The notes under the pieces: model-generated | Seen by the model: the letters and a program-made list of their open reading frames with translations, nothing else | Told to the model about the DNA's origin: nothing | Database searches by the model: none | Shown: positions 1 to 9,273 of the stretch, one piece after another | Position numbering within the stretch: the first letter of the stretch is position 1 | Layout: each line of letters begins with the position of its first letter | Position numbers and translations under genes: made by a program | From: Helicobacter pylori | GTDB lineage: Bacteria; Campylobacterota; Campylobacteria; Campylobacterales; Helicobacteraceae | Reading direction: 5' to 3' | DNA: 64,000 nt | NCBI RefSeq assembly: GCF_016755635.1 | Contig: NZ_CP051500.1 | Coordinates: 124,001-188,000 of the forward strand

Positions 1-2084
1 ACATTCACGGGTAATTCACACATGATATAGATTTCAAGCCCGTTTTTACCGGATTCTAAATTGTTTTTTCTTAAGATCTCTAGGACTTTTTTACCTTCTT
101 CAATGGTGCGTAAAAAAGGGATCATCACTTTCATGTTGGTTAATCCCATTTCTTCCCTCACCAACGCTAAGGCTTCGCACTCCCATGAAAACGCTTCATT
201 ATAGCTTTCTGAATAATACCGACTAGCCCCTCTATATCCAAGCATGGGGTTTTCTTCATTAGGCTCATAGCTAGAGCCGCCAAGCATGCGCATGTATTCG
301 TTGGATTTGAAATCGCTAGTCCTTACAATGACAGGTTTAGGGTAAAACGCCGCACTGATCATGCCAATGCCTTCAGCGATTTTTTTCACAAAAAAATCTT
401 TAGGGTTAGCATAGCCTGCCATGAGGTTTTCAATTTCATTTTTTTCTTTCACGCTTTTTTTGTGGTGCAAATCCACTAATGCTAAAGGGTGGGCTTTGAT
501 TTGATTTAAAATAATCATTTCCATTCTGGCTAACCCTACGCCGTGATTAGGGAGTTGAGAAAAGCCAAAGGCTTTTTCAGGGTTTCCAATATTGATGTAA
601 ATTTTTGTTTGCGTTTCTTGCATGTTAGAAAGCTCCACCCTTTCAATTTCATGCTCATAAATGCCTGCATACACATAGCCCTCTTCGCCCTCAGCGCAAG
701 AAACCGTGATTTCCATGCCGGTATAAAGGCTATCAGTCGCCCCGCTCACCCCAACAATGGCTGGCACGCCAATTTCTCTCGCCACAATCGCCGCATGGCA
801 AGTGCGCCCTCCACGATTAGTGATAACCGCGCTCGCTTTTTTCATGCAAGGCTCCCAATCTGGGTCGGTGTTATCGGTAACTAAAATTTCGCCCTCTTTA
901 AAAGAATTCATATGCTCCAAATCATTGATGATACGCACTTTCCCTGAGCCGATTTTACTCCCAATCGCTCTGCCTTGTAAGATAATCTCTTTTTTTTCGT
1001 TAGGGTTTTTGAATTTGAATTTTTCAAAGACTTGATTTTCTTCTTTACTTTTTTGGCTTTGAACGGTTTCTGGGCGTGCTTGAACGATAAAGATTTCCCC
1101 GCTCTCGCCATCTTTAGCCCATTCTATATCCATAGGGCGGTATTGTTTGGCTTCTTTAGAGTAATGTTTTTCAATTTCAATGGCGTATTTGGCTAAAATC
1201 AGCACGTCTTCATCGCTCAATGAAAAGGATTGCCATTCTTTTTTGGTGGTTTTAATATTTCTGGTGGGGTGTTCGCTACCTCTTGGGGCATAGACCATTT
1301 TTTGCGTTTTATTGCCGAGTTGGCGTTTGATAATGGGGCGTTTGTTTTGCTCTAAAGTGGGCTTAAACACATAAAATTCATCGGGGTTTATCGTGCCGCC
1401 CACCACATTTTCGCCTAACCCCCACGCTGAAGTGATAAACACCGCGTCTTTAAAACCGGTTTCAGTGTCAATAGAAAACATCACGCCCGCGCTGCCTTTA
1501 TCCGCTCGCACCATTTTTTGCACCCCCACGCTCAGGGCGACTTTTAAATGATCAAACCCACGACTCGCTCTATAGCTAATCGCTCTGTCGGTAAAAAGCG
1601 ACGCTAAACAGGATTTGATATAGTGGATCAATTCTGTTTTACCCTTAATGTTTAAATAAGTGTCTTGCTGTCCGGCAAAAGAAGCGTCCGGCAAATCTTC
1701 TGCAGTAGCGGAGCTCCTTACAGCCACATCGGCTTCTTTCATGTGGTATTGCTGGCTTAAAATTTCATAAGCTTGAAAAATCTCATCTCTCAAATCGCTA
1801 GGAAAAGGCGTGCCAAAAATAAGCTCTCTGATTTGTTTGGAGCGGATTTTCAACACATCAATTTCGGTGGCATCAACATTTTCTAAAAGCTCTATGATTT
1901 TTTGTTTAGCCCCCCCTTGCTCTAAAAGATACCAATACGCTTCGCTCGTGATCGCAAAGCCATCAGGCACTTTAATCCCAATTGGCACTAGTTCTTGAAA
2001 CATTTCACCAATGCTAGCGTTCTTGCCCCCAACCAGATTCACATTCTTATTGTTCAACTCTTTGAAAAACTTGATATATCGCAC
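1..2084 (-). CDS. ppsA: Phosphoenolpyruvate synthase, 5' part (runs off the left edge)
   Basis: Converts pyruvate, ATP and water to PEP, AMP and phosphate in the cytoplasm, feeding gluconeogenesis. About 694 of the roughly 810 residues usual for the family are present. The N-terminal ATP-grasp part opens with [11 protein letters not shown]. The swivelling phosphohistidine domain has GGRTCHAAI, with the phosphorylated His at residue 430 (codon 795-797). The PEP-binding barrel is cut near CELPVNV, before its catalytic Cys. The start is a GTG at 2084-2082 with AAGGGAG four bases upstream; no ATG fits the conserved N-terminus. It is divergent from the small lipoprotein and thrS. Identity is firm from the motifs; regulation cannot be read. 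Confidence 0.96.
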   Translation of the reverse strand, partial: MRYIKFFKELNNKNVNLVGGKNASIGEMFQELVPIGIKVPDGFAITSEAYWYLLEQGGAKQKIIELLENVDATEIDVLKIRSKQIRELIFGTPFPSDLRDEIFQAYEILSQQYHMKEADVAVRSSATAEDLPDASFAGQQDTYLNIKGKTELIHYIKSCLASLFTDRAISYRASRGFDHLKVALSVGVQKMVRADKGSAGVMFSIDTETGFKDAVFITSAWGLGENVVGGTINPDEFYVFKPTLEQNKRPIIKRQLGNKTQKMVYAPRGSEHPTRNIKTTKKEWQSFSLSDEDVLILAKYAIEIEKHYSKEAKQYRPMDIEWAKDGESGEIFIVQARPETVQSQKSKEENQVFEKFKFKNPNEKKEIILQGRAIGSKIGSGKVRIINDLEHMNSFKEGEILVTDNTDPDWEPCMKKASAVITNRGGRTCHAAIVAREIGVPAIVGVSGATDSLYTGMEITVSCAEGEEGYVYAGIYEHEIERVELSNMQETQTKIYINIGNPEKAFGFSQLPNHGVGLARMEMIILNQIKAHPLALVDLHHKKSVKEKNEIENLMAGYANPKDFFVKKIAEGIGMISAAFYPKPVIVRTSDFKSNEYMRMLGGSSYEPNEENPMLGYRGASRYYSESYNEAFSWECEALALVREEMGLTNMKVMIPFLRTIEEGKKVLEILRKNNLESGKNGLEIYIMCELPVN

Positions 2085-2227
2085 AAAACTCCCTTAAAAT
2101 TATCATTAAGTCTTTTAAAACAAAAATCTAATTAATGAATGATAGCATGATAGAGCTTTAGTTTTAGCTAGTTTGTATTCTAAGCTTTCTAATAGGGGTG
2201 TATTCTTTTTGATTTATGATTTTATTG

Positions 2228-2233
2228 TATAAT
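2228..2233 (+). promoter_or_regulatory. -10 box upstream of the small lipoprotein/thrS
   Basis: A perfect TATAAT lies 42 nt before the TTG start of the small lipoprotein gene. It is the only strong -10 hexamer in the ppsA-thrS gap and is inferred to drive the lipoprotein and the thrS-infC-rpmI-rplT genes. No clear -35 is visible, which is usual in this species. Confidence 0.5.
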
Positions 2234-2274
2234 AGGCGGTTAGTTAGGTATTTTTGAATATAGAAAGGGTGGTT

Positions 2275-2406
2275 TTGTATAGGCGGTTATTGTTGAATTT
2301 GTTTTGTATGGTGTTTTTACAAGCGTGTTTAAAGCCTATGAGCGACCCTAAAGCTGAGAAAGTGGATTCGCAAGTGCAATGCGGGTTTGGCTCAAAAGAT
2401 TGCTAA
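2275..2406 (+). CDS. Tiny predicted lipoprotein (43 aa)
   Basis: Reading from a TTG preceded by AGAAAGG (6 nt spacing) gives a positively charged start (YRR), a hydrophobic stretch and the lipobox LQAC at about residues 15-18. A mature peptide of about 26 residues follows, with two further Cys near the end (QCGFGSKDC). An internal ATG at 2308 would remove most of the signal peptide, so the TTG is preferred. It lies 39 nt upstream of thrS in the same orientation and is probably cotranscribed. It corresponds in position to HP0122. Function is unknown; the lipoprotein call rests only on the N-terminal pattern. Confidence 0.6.
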   Translation: MYRRLLLNLFCMVFLQACLKPMSDPKAEKVDSQVQCGFGSKDC

Positions 2407-2445
2407 ATTTTAAGGTTTGAAGAAAGGAAACATAAGTTTTAAAGA

Positions 2446-4284
2446 ATGAGTGCGGAATTGATTGCTGTTTATAAAGACGAGCAAATAATAGATTTAGAGA
2501 GCGCGAAAGTCTTAGGGCTGAGCGATGGGATTAAAGCGTTAAAAGGGAGTGAGCCGATATTTTTTGATGATTCGCCTTTGGCTTTAGAGGTGATCAGGCA
2601 TTCATGCGCACATTTGCTTGCGCAAAGCTTGAAAGCCCTTTATCCGGACGCGAAATTTTTTGTAGGCCCTGTGGTAGAAGAGGGGTTTTATTACGATTTC
2701 AAGACCGCTTCAAAAATCAGCGAAGAGGATTTGCCTAAAATTGAAGCGAAAATGAAAGAGTTTGCGAAGTTGAAACTCGCTATCACTAAAGAGACTTTAA
2801 CCAGAGAGCAAGCTTTGGAGCGTTTTAAGGGCGATGAATTAAAGCATGCGGTGATGAGTAAAATCAGTGGCGATATATTTGGCGTGTATAAACAAGGCGA
2901 GTTTGAAGATTTGTGTAAGGGGCCGCATCTCCCAAACACCCGTTTTTTAAACCATTTCAAGCTCACTAAACTGGCTGGGGCTTATTTGGGTGGCGATGAA
3001 AACAATGAAATGCTCATTAGAATCTATGGCATCGCTTTTGCCACCAAAGAGGGTTTAAAAGACTATCTTTTCCAAATAGAAGAAGCGAAAAAACGAGATC
3101 ACAGAAAGTTAGGCGTGGAGCTAGGGCTTTTTAGCTTTGATGATGAGATAGGGGCGGGCTTGCCTTTATGGCTGCCTAAAGGGGCAAGACTCAGAAAACG
3201 CATTGAAGATTTATTGAGTCAAGCGTTACTTTTAAGAGGTTATGAGCCGGTTAAAGGCCCTGAGATTTTAAAGAGCGATGTGTGGAAAATCAGTGGGCAT
3301 TATGACAACTATAAAGAAAACATGTATTTCACCACGATTGATGAGCAAGAATACGGCATAAAGCCCATGAATTGTGTGGGGCATATTAAAGTCTATCAAA
3401 GCGCTTTGCACAGCTACAGAGATTTGCCCTTAAGGTTTTATGAATACGGCGTGGTGCATCGGCATGAAAAAAGCGGCGTGTTGCATGGGCTTTTAAGGGT
3501 TAGGGAATTCACCCAAGACGATGCACATATTTTTTGCTCTTTTGAACAAATCCAAAGCGAAGTGAGTGCGATTTTAGATTTTACGCATAAGATCATGGAA
3601 GCGTTTGGTTTTAGCTATGAAATGGAATTATCCACTAGACCGGCTAAATCCATAGGCGATGATGAAGTTTGGGAAAAGGCCACTAACGCTTTAAAAGAAG
3701 CCCTAAAGGAGCACCGCATTGATTATAAGATTGATGAAGGAGGAGGGGCTTTCTATGGGCCTAAGATTGACATTAAAATCACTGACGTTTTAAAGCGTAA
3801 ATGGCAGTGCGGCACGATTCAAGTGGATATGAATTTGCCTGAACGCTTCAAGCTCGCTTTCACTAATGAGCGCAATCACGCTGAACAGCCAGTGATGATC
3901 CACAGAGCGATTTTAGGCTCGTTTGAAAGGTTCATTGCGATTTTGAGCGAACATTTTGGGGGGAATTTCCCTTTCTTTGTCGCGCCCACTCAAATCGCTC
4001 TCATTCCTATTAATGAAGAGCATCATGTTTTTGCTTTGAAATTAAAAGAGAAACTAAAAAAGCGCGATATTTTTGTAGAAGTGCTGGATAAAAACGACAG
4101 CTTGAATAAAAAGGTGCGATTAGCCGAAAAGCAAAAAATCCCTATGATTTTAGTGTTAGGGAATGAGGAAGTGGAGACCGAAATTTTATCCATTAGAGAC
4201 AGAGAAAAACAAGCTCAATATAAAATGCCCTTAAAGGAGTTTTTAAACATGGTTGAATCTAAGATGCAAGAGGTTAGTTTTTGA
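2446..4284 (+). CDS. thrS: Threonyl-tRNA synthetase
   Basis: Charges tRNA-Thr with threonine and edits mischarged serine. The second domain begins with the editing motif HSCAH (about residue 52) and has the matching CKGPH segment. The class II core has LPLWLPKG, the zinc ligand in MNCVGH, motif 2 ([14 protein letters not shown]) and motif 3 (ILGSFERF). The anticodon-binding domain fills about residues 510-612. At 612 residues it is some 30 shorter than the E. coli enzyme; the loss is at the N-terminus, where only about 50 residues precede the editing domain, so the TGS domain looks reduced. The start is ATG with GAAAGG upstream. The stop overlaps the infC start. Confidence 0.97.
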   Translation: MSAELIAVYKDEQIIDLESAKVLGLSDGIKALKGSEPIFFDDSPLALEVIRHSCAHLLAQSLKALYPDAKFFVGPVVEEGFYYDFKTASKISEEDLPKIEAKMKEFAKLKLAITKETLTREQALERFKGDELKHAVMSKISGDIFGVYKQGEFEDLCKGPHLPNTRFLNHFKLTKLAGAYLGGDENNEMLIRIYGIAFATKEGLKDYLFQIEEAKKRDHRKLGVELGLFSFDDEIGAGLPLWLPKGARLRKRIEDLLSQALLLRGYEPVKGPEILKSDVWKISGHYDNYKENMYFTTIDEQEYGIKPMNCVGHIKVYQSALHSYRDLPLRFYEYGVVHRHEKSGVLHGLLRVREFTQDDAHIFCSFEQIQSEVSAILDFTHKIMEAFGFSYEMELSTRPAKSIGDDEVWEKATNALKEALKEHRIDYKIDEGGGAFYGPKIDIKITDVLKRKWQCGTIQVDMNLPERFKLAFTNERNHAEQPVMIHRAILGSFERFIAILSEHFGGNFPFFVAPTQIALIPINEEHHVFALKLKEKLKKRDIFVEVLDKNDSLNKKVRLAEKQKIPMILVLGNEEVETEILSIRDREKQAQYKMPLKEFLNMVESKMQEVSF

Positions 4285-4892
4285 GTAGAAGCGAAGTGTT
4301 GTTAAACGGAGACATTAATTTTAAAGAAGTGCGTTGCGTGGGCGATGATGGCGAAGTGTATGGGATTATTTCTTCTAAAGAAGCGCTAAAAATCGCTCAA
4401 AATTTAGGCTTGGATTTGGTTTTGATTTCAGCGAGCGCGAAACCTCCCGTGTGTAAGGTGATGGATTATAATAAATTCCGCTACCAAAATGAAAAGAAAA
4501 TCAAGGAAGCCAAGAAAAAGCAAAAGCAAATTGAAATCAAAGAGATCAAGCTTTCCACTCAAATCGCGCAAAACGATATTAACTATAAAGTCAAGCATGC
4601 GAGAGAATTTATTGAAGCCAATAAGCATGTCAAATTCAAAGTGGTTTTAAAGGGTAGGGAAAGCCAAAACTCAAAAGCCGGGCTTGATGTGCTTTTGAGA
4701 GTCCAAACGATGATGCAAGATTTAGCCAACCCTGAAAAAGAGCCAAAAACCGAGGGGCGTTTCGTTTCGTGGATGTTTGTGCCTAAGGCTAAAGAAGCCC
4801 CAAAAAACGAAAAGAAAACTAAAGAAAATAACCCGCCTTTTAATCGTATTAACCTTATGAAAGGAGAAAATCATGCCAAAAATGAAGACTAA
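4281..4892 (+). CDS. infC: Translation initiation factor IF-3
   Basis: Binds the 30S subunit, keeps it apart from 50S and checks start-codon pairing. The N-terminal domain reads [13 protein letters not shown] (about residues 18-30). A charged helical linker (about 70-95) joins it to the C-terminal domain with [11 protein letters not shown]. The start is a TTG overlapping the thrS stop (TTGA), so translation is probably coupled. IF-3 genes commonly use a rare start so that the factor limits its own synthesis; that reading here is inference. The Lys/Asn-rich tail beyond about residue 172 is longer than in E. coli and overlaps the start of rpmI by 20 nt. Confidence 0.95.
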
Positions 4893-5067
4893 TCGCGGCG
4901 CGTCTAAGCGTTTCAAAGTCAAAAAAAACTTGATTAAGCGTGGCAGCGCTTTTAAAAGCCATATTTTGACTAAAAAAAGCCCTAAGCGTAAAGCCAATCT
5001 AAACGCGCCAAAACATGTGCATCACACTAACGCGCATTCTGTCATGTCGTTGCTTTGCAGGGCTTAG
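4873..5067 (+). CDS. rpmI: 50S ribosomal protein L35
   Basis: A 64-residue, very basic protein of the large subunit. The N-terminus [15 protein letters not shown] is typical of L35, and the length is normal. It starts inside the 3' end of infC, with AAGGAG seven bases before the ATG. The order infC-rpmI-rplT is the conserved bacterial arrangement. The 94 nt between it and rplT contain two small hairpins (CCCTT/AAGGG near 5097-5111 and CGTTT/AAACG near 5118-5130) that could be part of a leader, but no L20-binding pseudoknot could be shown by eye. Confidence 0.96.
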
Positions 5068-5161
5068 GAATGCTCATTAGAAAGTGGAGTTAATCCCCTT
5101 GTTTAAGGGAAAGTCGTTTGAAAAACGCACCTAAAAATATTTTAAAAAGAAAGGTAAAGAA

Positions 5162-5512
5162 ATGAGAGTTAAAACAGGCGTTGTGCGCAGAAGACGCCAT
5201 AAAAAAGTCTTAAAACTCGCTAGAGGGTTTTATAGTGGCAGAAGAAAGCATTTTAGAAAGGCTAAAGAACAGCTTGAAAGGAGCATGTATTACGCCTTTA
5301 GGGATCGCAAACAAAAGAAAAGAGAGTTCAGGAGTTTGTGGGTGGTAAGGATCAATGCGGCTTGCAGAATGCACAATACAAGCTATTCGCGCTTCATGCA
5401 TGCCCTAAAAGTGGCTAATATTGAATTAGACCGCAAGGTTTTAGCAGACATGGCGATGAATGACATGCAAGCTTTTAAGAGCGTGTTAGAGAGCGTGAAA
5501 GAGCATCTTTAA
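5162..5512 (+). CDS. rplT: 50S ribosomal protein L20
   Basis: Binds 23S rRNA early in 50S assembly; in other bacteria it also represses its own operon. The protein is 116 residues, the usual length. The basic N-terminal extension ([23 protein letters not shown]) leads into a globular domain with [14 protein letters not shown]. The ATG is preceded by AGAAAGG. It is the last gene of the thrS-infC-rpmI-rplT run; a long hairpin follows within 50 nt. Confidence 0.97.
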   Translation: MRVKTGVVRRRRHKKVLKLARGFYSGRRKHFRKAKEQLERSMYYAFRDRKQKKREFRSLWVVRINAACRMHNTSYSRFMHALKVANIELDRKVLADMAMNDMQAFKSVLESVKEHL

Positions 5513-5561
5513 TCTCTATTGGCTGTTAGGTTTTAGTTTTAGCCTAAAAAAGGTGAGAGGA

Positions 5562-5604
5562 TTTAGGACTTTTTACTAAAAAGTTCCTAAAATTGATTTT
5601 TGTT
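5562..5604 (+). terminator. Hairpin after rplT
   Basis: TTTAGGACTTTTT at 5562-5574 pairs with AAAAAGTTCCTAAA at 5578-5591 with a single bulged base, followed by a T-rich stretch. Position after the ribosomal operon and before an independently promoted gene suggests a Rho-independent terminator; the A/T-rich stem makes its strength uncertain. Confidence 0.5.
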
Positions 5605-5654
5605 TCAATTTATTCTCATTCAATCGCTATATTTAATCAAAAAGAAAGCAATTT

Positions 5655-5665
5655 TATAGTAGAAT
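5655..5665 (+). promoter_or_regulatory. -10 region of the outer membrane protein gene
   Basis: Overlapping TATAGT and TAGAAT hexamers lie about 46-57 nt before the ATG at 5712. One of them probably serves as the -10 box. Unlike some H. pylori outer membrane protein genes, no dinucleotide repeat that would cause phase variation is present. Confidence 0.4.
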
Positions 5666-5711
5666 GTAGCATTTAGAACTCAAGTAGAGAAAATGTAGAA
5701 GGAAGGAATAC

Positions 5712-6572
5712 ATGAAGAAATCTGTTATAGTAGGTGCTATCTCTCTAGCAATGACAAGCTTATTGTCAGCAGAGACCCCTAAGCAAGAAAAAGCTATTAA
5801 GACTAGCCCTACCAAAAAAGGTGAAAGAAATGCTGCTTTTATAGGGATTGATTACCAGTTGGGTATGCTCAGCACTACCGCTCAAAATTGTTCCCATGGG
5901 AATTGTAATGGTAATCAAAGTGGGGCTTACGGCTCTAATACGCCTAACATGCCTACAGCGTCAAACCCAACAGGAGGGCTTACTCATGGCGCTCTAGGGA
6001 CTCGTGGGTATAAAGGCTTAAGCAACCAACAATACGCTATCAATGGTTTTGGGTTTGTTGTAGGGTATAAGCATTTTTTTAAGAAAGCCCCACAATTTGG
6101 AATGCGTTATTACGGATTCTTTGATTTTGCAAGCTCTTATTATAAGTATTACACTTATAATGATTATGGCATGAGAGACGCTCGCAAGGGTTCTCAAAGT
6201 TTCATGTTTGGCTATGGGGCTGGCACAGATGTGTTGTTTAACCCGGCTATTTTCAATCGTGAGAACTTGCATTTTGGGTTTTTCTTAGGCGTTGCGATTG
6301 GTGGCACCTCTTGGGGTCCAACAAACTATTATTTCAAGGACTTGGCTGATGAATACAGAGGGAGTTTCCACCCTTCAAATTTCCAGGTCTTAGTGAATGG
6401 AGGGATTCGTTTAGGCACGAAACACCAAGGTTTTGAAATTGGCTTGAAAATCCAAACCATTCGCAACAATTATTATACCGCTAGTGCGGATAATGTTCCT
6501 GAAGGGGTTACTTATAAATTCACCTTTCACCGCCCCTATGCCTTTTATTGGCGTTACATTGTAAGCTTTTAA
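5712..6572 (+). CDS. horB: Outer membrane protein, Hor family (HorB-like)
   Basis: A 286-residue exported protein corresponding in position to HP0127. It has a signal peptide (MKKSVIVGAISLAMTSLLSA, cleavage near residue 20), then a barrel-like region rich in alternating aromatic and small residues. The C-terminus ends in aromatics (FYWRYIVSF), the terminal-Phe pattern seen in proteins inserted by BamA. An Asn/Gly-rich segment with a Cys pair (NCSHGNCNGN, about residues 58-67) resembles the loop region of the Helicobacter outer membrane family. AAGGAAGG lies upstream of the ATG. HorB has been linked to adhesion in the literature; a role here is inference from that assignment. Confidence 0.85.
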   Translation: MKKSVIVGAISLAMTSLLSAETPKQEKAIKTSPTKKGERNAAFIGIDYQLGMLSTTAQNCSHGNCNGNQSGAYGSNTPNMPTASNPTGGLTHGALGTRGYKGLSNQQYAINGFGFVVGYKHFFKKAPQFGMRYYGFFDFASSYYKYYTYNDYGMRDARKGSQSFMFGYGAGTDVLFNPAIFNRENLHFGFFLGVAIGGTSWGPTNYYFKDLADEYRGSFHPSNFQVLVNGGIRLGTKHQGFEIGLKIQTIRNNYYTASADNVPEGVTYKFTFHRPYAFYWRYIVSF

Positions 6573-6919
6573 AGTGTTTTAGGGTTAATCTTATGGGGGC
6601 ATAGAAAAGGGCTTTTGCTCTTTGTGGCCTTTTATGACTTTCTTGTATCAAAGCCGTTGTTTAATCAATACGGCCACTCAGCAAAAATGAAATCGCAATC
6701 CTTACAAGCAATTGAACTCACTAGCAACTGCACACAAACAAGTTTTTGAAAAATCAAAAATGAGTTCATTATTTTTAAAAATAAGGGATATAGGTTAGCT
6801 GTTTTAATGGAGCGTTGATCATAAAATCTAAAAATCAATTGGCTATTAAAACGCTATAAGTTATCTTTAATCAATCAGATGATAGAATTCATTTTTTATT
6901 TTTGAATTGGGAGCATTTG
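6573..6919 (+). other. Gene-free stretch between the outer membrane protein and DUF1104 genes
   Basis: About 350 A/T-rich bases without a convincing gene. A weak hairpin with arms around GGGC/GCTC followed by T-rich sequence lies near 6605-6625 and may terminate the upstream gene. TAGAAT near 6884, in the sequence gaTAGAATtc, is a plausible -10 for the downstream gene. Nothing else was seen. Confidence 0.3.
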
Positions 6920-7351
6920 ATGAAAAAATTAGCGGTTTCTTTATTATTTACAGGGACTTTTTTGGGGCTTTTTTTGAATGCGAGCGATTTTAAAAGCATG
7001 AACAATCAGCAACTATTAGAGCAAGCAGGGAAAGTTGCTCCTAGCGAAGTTCCAGAGTTTCGCGCAGAAGTCAATAAGCGATTAGCAGTGATGAAAGAAG
7101 AAGAGCGTAAAAGTTATAAAGCGGATTTTAAAAAAGCGATGGATAAAAATTTAGCTTCTTTAAGCCAAGAAGATCGCAACAAGCGTAAAAAAGAAATTCT
7201 TGAAGCGATTGCTAACAAAAAGAAGACAATGACCATGAAAGAATACCGCCAAATGGGGTTGGATTTGCATGATTGTGCATGTGAAGGCCCTTTTCATGAT
7301 CATGAGAAAAAGGGAAAAAAGGGGAAACAACCAAGCCATCATAAGCATTAA
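6920..7351 (+). CDS. Exported DUF1104-type protein with His-rich tail
   Basis: A 143-residue secreted or periplasmic protein corresponding to HP0129. It begins MKKLAVSLLFTGTFLGLFLNA, a clear signal peptide. The open frame extends six codons further, but the ATG at 6920 is placed correctly for the signal peptide and has GGGAG upstream. The mature part is a helical Lys/Glu-rich domain with MNNQQLLEQAG and repeated KKEILEAI-type helices, as in the DUF1104 family of epsilon-proteobacteria (assigned by recall). The end contains DCACEGPFHDH and a basic SHHKH, giving two Cys and five His in about 25 residues. Metal binding is possible but unproven. Confidence 0.75.
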   Translation: MKKLAVSLLFTGTFLGLFLNASDFKSMNNQQLLEQAGKVAPSEVPEFRAEVNKRLAVMKEEERKSYKADFKKAMDKNLASLSQEDRNKRKKEILEAIANKKKTMTMKEYRQMGLDLHDCACEGPFHDHEKKGKKGKQPSHHKH

Positions 7352-7756
7352 CGCTTAAGGTGTGCTGACTTTTTTTGATTTTTGTAAAACCACGCCGTAA
7401 GTTTTTAGCTTTTGGCTAGGGGATATAAGGCGTTTTCGTGTTATAATTTTAGCGTTTGGGCACTTAAAATAGAGGTTGCTTGGTGGGTGGGCTTTGTTGA
7501 TTCTAAAATCCTTTAGCTGTGAAGGGCATGCCAGTTTTTTAGAGTTAAAATTTTTGGAGTGTTTGTATTTTTTGGATATTTATAGTATCATACCCAATAA
7601 TAAAGACCCTTTGAAAGTCTGTATTTTAAGACGACTAAAACAGCTTGAATTCTAGGTGGTTTTTTATCAATAGAAGAAGATTTCAAAAGAGAGCTTTTAT
7701 GAAGAACGGTATCTATTTTTGTTGCGGTTATATATTAATTTAATTAGGAGTTTGGT
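7352..7756 (+). other. Long leader region before the HP0130-like gene
   Basis: About 400 bases without a normal-sized gene. TATAAT at 7442-7447 is a good -10 box and would give a leader of about 300 nt, long enough to hold a small RNA. A second possible -10 (TATAGTATCAT) lies near 7582. A 14-codon frame, ATG 7699 to TAA 7743, sits just upstream of the next gene. No structured RNA family was recognised. Confidence 0.35.
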
Positions 7757-8617
7757 GTGAAACGGATTTTATTTTTTTTAGCGGCTACGACTTTTTTGTT
7801 GAGAGCAGAAACGGATTCTGCCACTATTAACACTACAGTTGATCCCAATGTTATGTTTTCTGAAAGCTCCACAGGGAATGTGAAAAAAGACCGCAAGAGA
7901 GTTTTAAAGAGCATGGTTAATTTAGAAAAAGAGCGCGTGAAGAATTTTAACCAGTATTCTGAAACCAAGATGAGTAAGGGCGACTTATCCGCTTTTGGAG
8001 CTTTCTTTAAGGGGAGTTTGGAAAGCTGTGTGGAGCAAAAGGTCTGTTATTATGAGCATAAAGATGGTAAGGTTTCTTTTGTGGTGAATGACAGGGAGAA
8101 GTTTTATAAGCATGTGCTTAAAGACTTAGGGACAGAGCTTTCACTCCCTTTGTTTAACTGGCTTTACAAAGGCTCGGATTTTGGGGCTTTGCATGAGCAG
8201 TTTGGGGATATGTATGATGGGTATATCAAATACTTGATCAGTATGGTTAGGGTGAGCCAAAAAGAAAAGGCTAGAAAACTGGATACAGCCACTTTTAAGA
8301 GAATGGAAGAGCAAGCTGAGAAAGACACTAAGGCAGCGTTTCAAAAGAGGAGCAGTGGGGAGCTTGAAAGCCATACTGATAGCCCTGAATTTATAAGCTC
8401 TTCTAAGAGGACACAGAACGCTTCTAATTCGGATCTCAATTCTACGACCAATGCTAACGCACTCAAAGAAACAGCTTCAAAAGAGCCAGAGGCTTCTTCA
8501 AAAAAAGAGAAAAAGTCTAAGAAAAAACGCCGCCTTTCAAAGAAAGAAAGGCAACAACAAGCCTTGCAACAAGAGTTTGAAAAACAAATTAGCGACTCTA
8601 GTAAGTCTGAAAAATAG
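7757..8617 (+). CDS. Exported protein of unknown function, Lys-rich C-terminus
   Basis: A 286-residue protein corresponding to HP0130. It starts at GTG with AGGAG six bases upstream. A short signal peptide (KRILFFLAATTFLLRA) leads into a domain of about residues 20-200 containing two close Cys (SCVEQKVCYYEHKDG, about residues 91-96) that could form a disulfide. Residues 200-250 are Ser/Asn/Glu-rich and look disordered. A strongly basic segment (KKEKKSKKKRR) and a Gln-rich helix end the protein. No catalytic motif or family was recognised. The location is periplasmic by inference from the signal peptide. Confidence 0.75.
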   Translation: MKRILFFLAATTFLLRAETDSATINTTVDPNVMFSESSTGNVKKDRKRVLKSMVNLEKERVKNFNQYSETKMSKGDLSAFGAFFKGSLESCVEQKVCYYEHKDGKVSFVVNDREKFYKHVLKDLGTELSLPLFNWLYKGSDFGALHEQFGDMYDGYIKYLISMVRVSQKEKARKLDTATFKRMEEQAEKDTKAAFQKRSSGELESHTDSPEFISSSKRTQNASNSDLNSTTNANALKETASKEPEASSKKEKKSKKKRRLSKKERQQQALQQEFEKQISDSSKSEK

Positions 8618-8622
8618 TAAAA

Positions 8623-8660
8623 TAGCCCTAGCTTACCTTTTTGAGTAGGGGGGCTTTCTT
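8623..8660 (+). terminator. Rho-independent terminator after the HP0130-like gene
   Basis: AGCCCTA at 8623-8629 pairs with TAGGGGGGCT at 8646-8655 (one or two G bulged) across a 16-nt loop. TTTCTTT follows. It begins 6 nt after the stop codon, as expected for an intrinsic terminator. Confidence 0.6.
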
Positions 8661-8989
8661 TAATAAGTCTCTTAAGCACTCCTTTTCTAGGCTTTATAGC
8701 TCTCTATCGCTAAGCTCTCTGTGTCCTATTGATTTAGGACTATCTCTTTTAAAAATCACCGCTTTTTTAAAATCTTTAGACTTCAAGCTTTTTGGTTTTT
8801 TTGTGGTAACGATTGGTAAGCTTAAGGTTTTGTTACGCAAAAATCTTTGAAATATAGCGATTGATAGAGTTAAACATAACCTCAAGACATTCCAACGCAT
8901 TTTATAAAGCCTATAAAAGTTTTTAATGGAGTATTGGTAATCAAATTGATGCTTTTGAGTATTTTTCACATTTAAAAAAAGCTTGCTAA
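8661..8989. other. Gene-free stretch between terminator and repeat element
   Basis: Two overlapping open frames exist here on opposite strands, 8641-8850 (+) and 8694-8969 (-). Neither has a good ribosome binding site or codon use like its neighbours, and the plus frame begins inside the terminator hairpin. HP0131 of the reference annotation maps about here, but neither frame is convincing as a gene. The stretch near 8890 (CATTCCAACGCATTTTATAAA) resembles the leading part of the dispersed repeat that follows. Confidence 0.3.
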
Positions 8990-9175
8990 AAGCGAGTGAT
9001 AGTTCCTCATAACGCGCTCTTAGGGGGTTATGGGGAATTTTGGGGTTGGGGAGAGTTATTTCAAAAGGCCTCCTATCCCCTTATGAGCTTGAATAAACTT
9101 AATGAGTTTTATTATTAAATGGAATTTAAAAACGATGAAACAAAGTTTTAAAACCCTATTTTTTAAAATTTTTTA
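8990..9175. repeat. Dispersed intergenic element, copy 1
   Basis: It begins AAGCGAGTGATAG. The outer arms are CTCTTAGGGGG (9017-9027) and CCCCTTATGAG (9077-9087), enclosing an inner hairpin (GGGGAG/CCTCC around the conserved AGTTATTTCAAAA). An A/T-rich tail carries a 13-codon frame, MKQSFKTLFFKIF, from 9135. It shares blocks with the copies at 13443, 13849, 37200, 51294 and 60100. It lies between convergent genes (HP0130-like and sdaA). Confidence 0.65.
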
Positions 9176-9273
9176 AGAATATCAAAGCGGATAAGGCTTA
9201 TTGATATTTGATAAAAACAAACCTTTTTACTTTCTTTAGAAACCTAAAGCCCCCTAAAGATTAGATTTATCCC

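Noticed and set aside
4428-4997. Minus-strand frames opposite infC and rpmI
   Set aside because: Shadows of Lys-rich ribosomal-type genes; hydrophobic translations arise from the complementary T-rich strand.
8641-8969. Opposing open frames after the HP0130-like gene
   Set aside because: No ribosome binding sites, biased composition and overlap with a terminator; neither resembles neighbouring genes in codon use.
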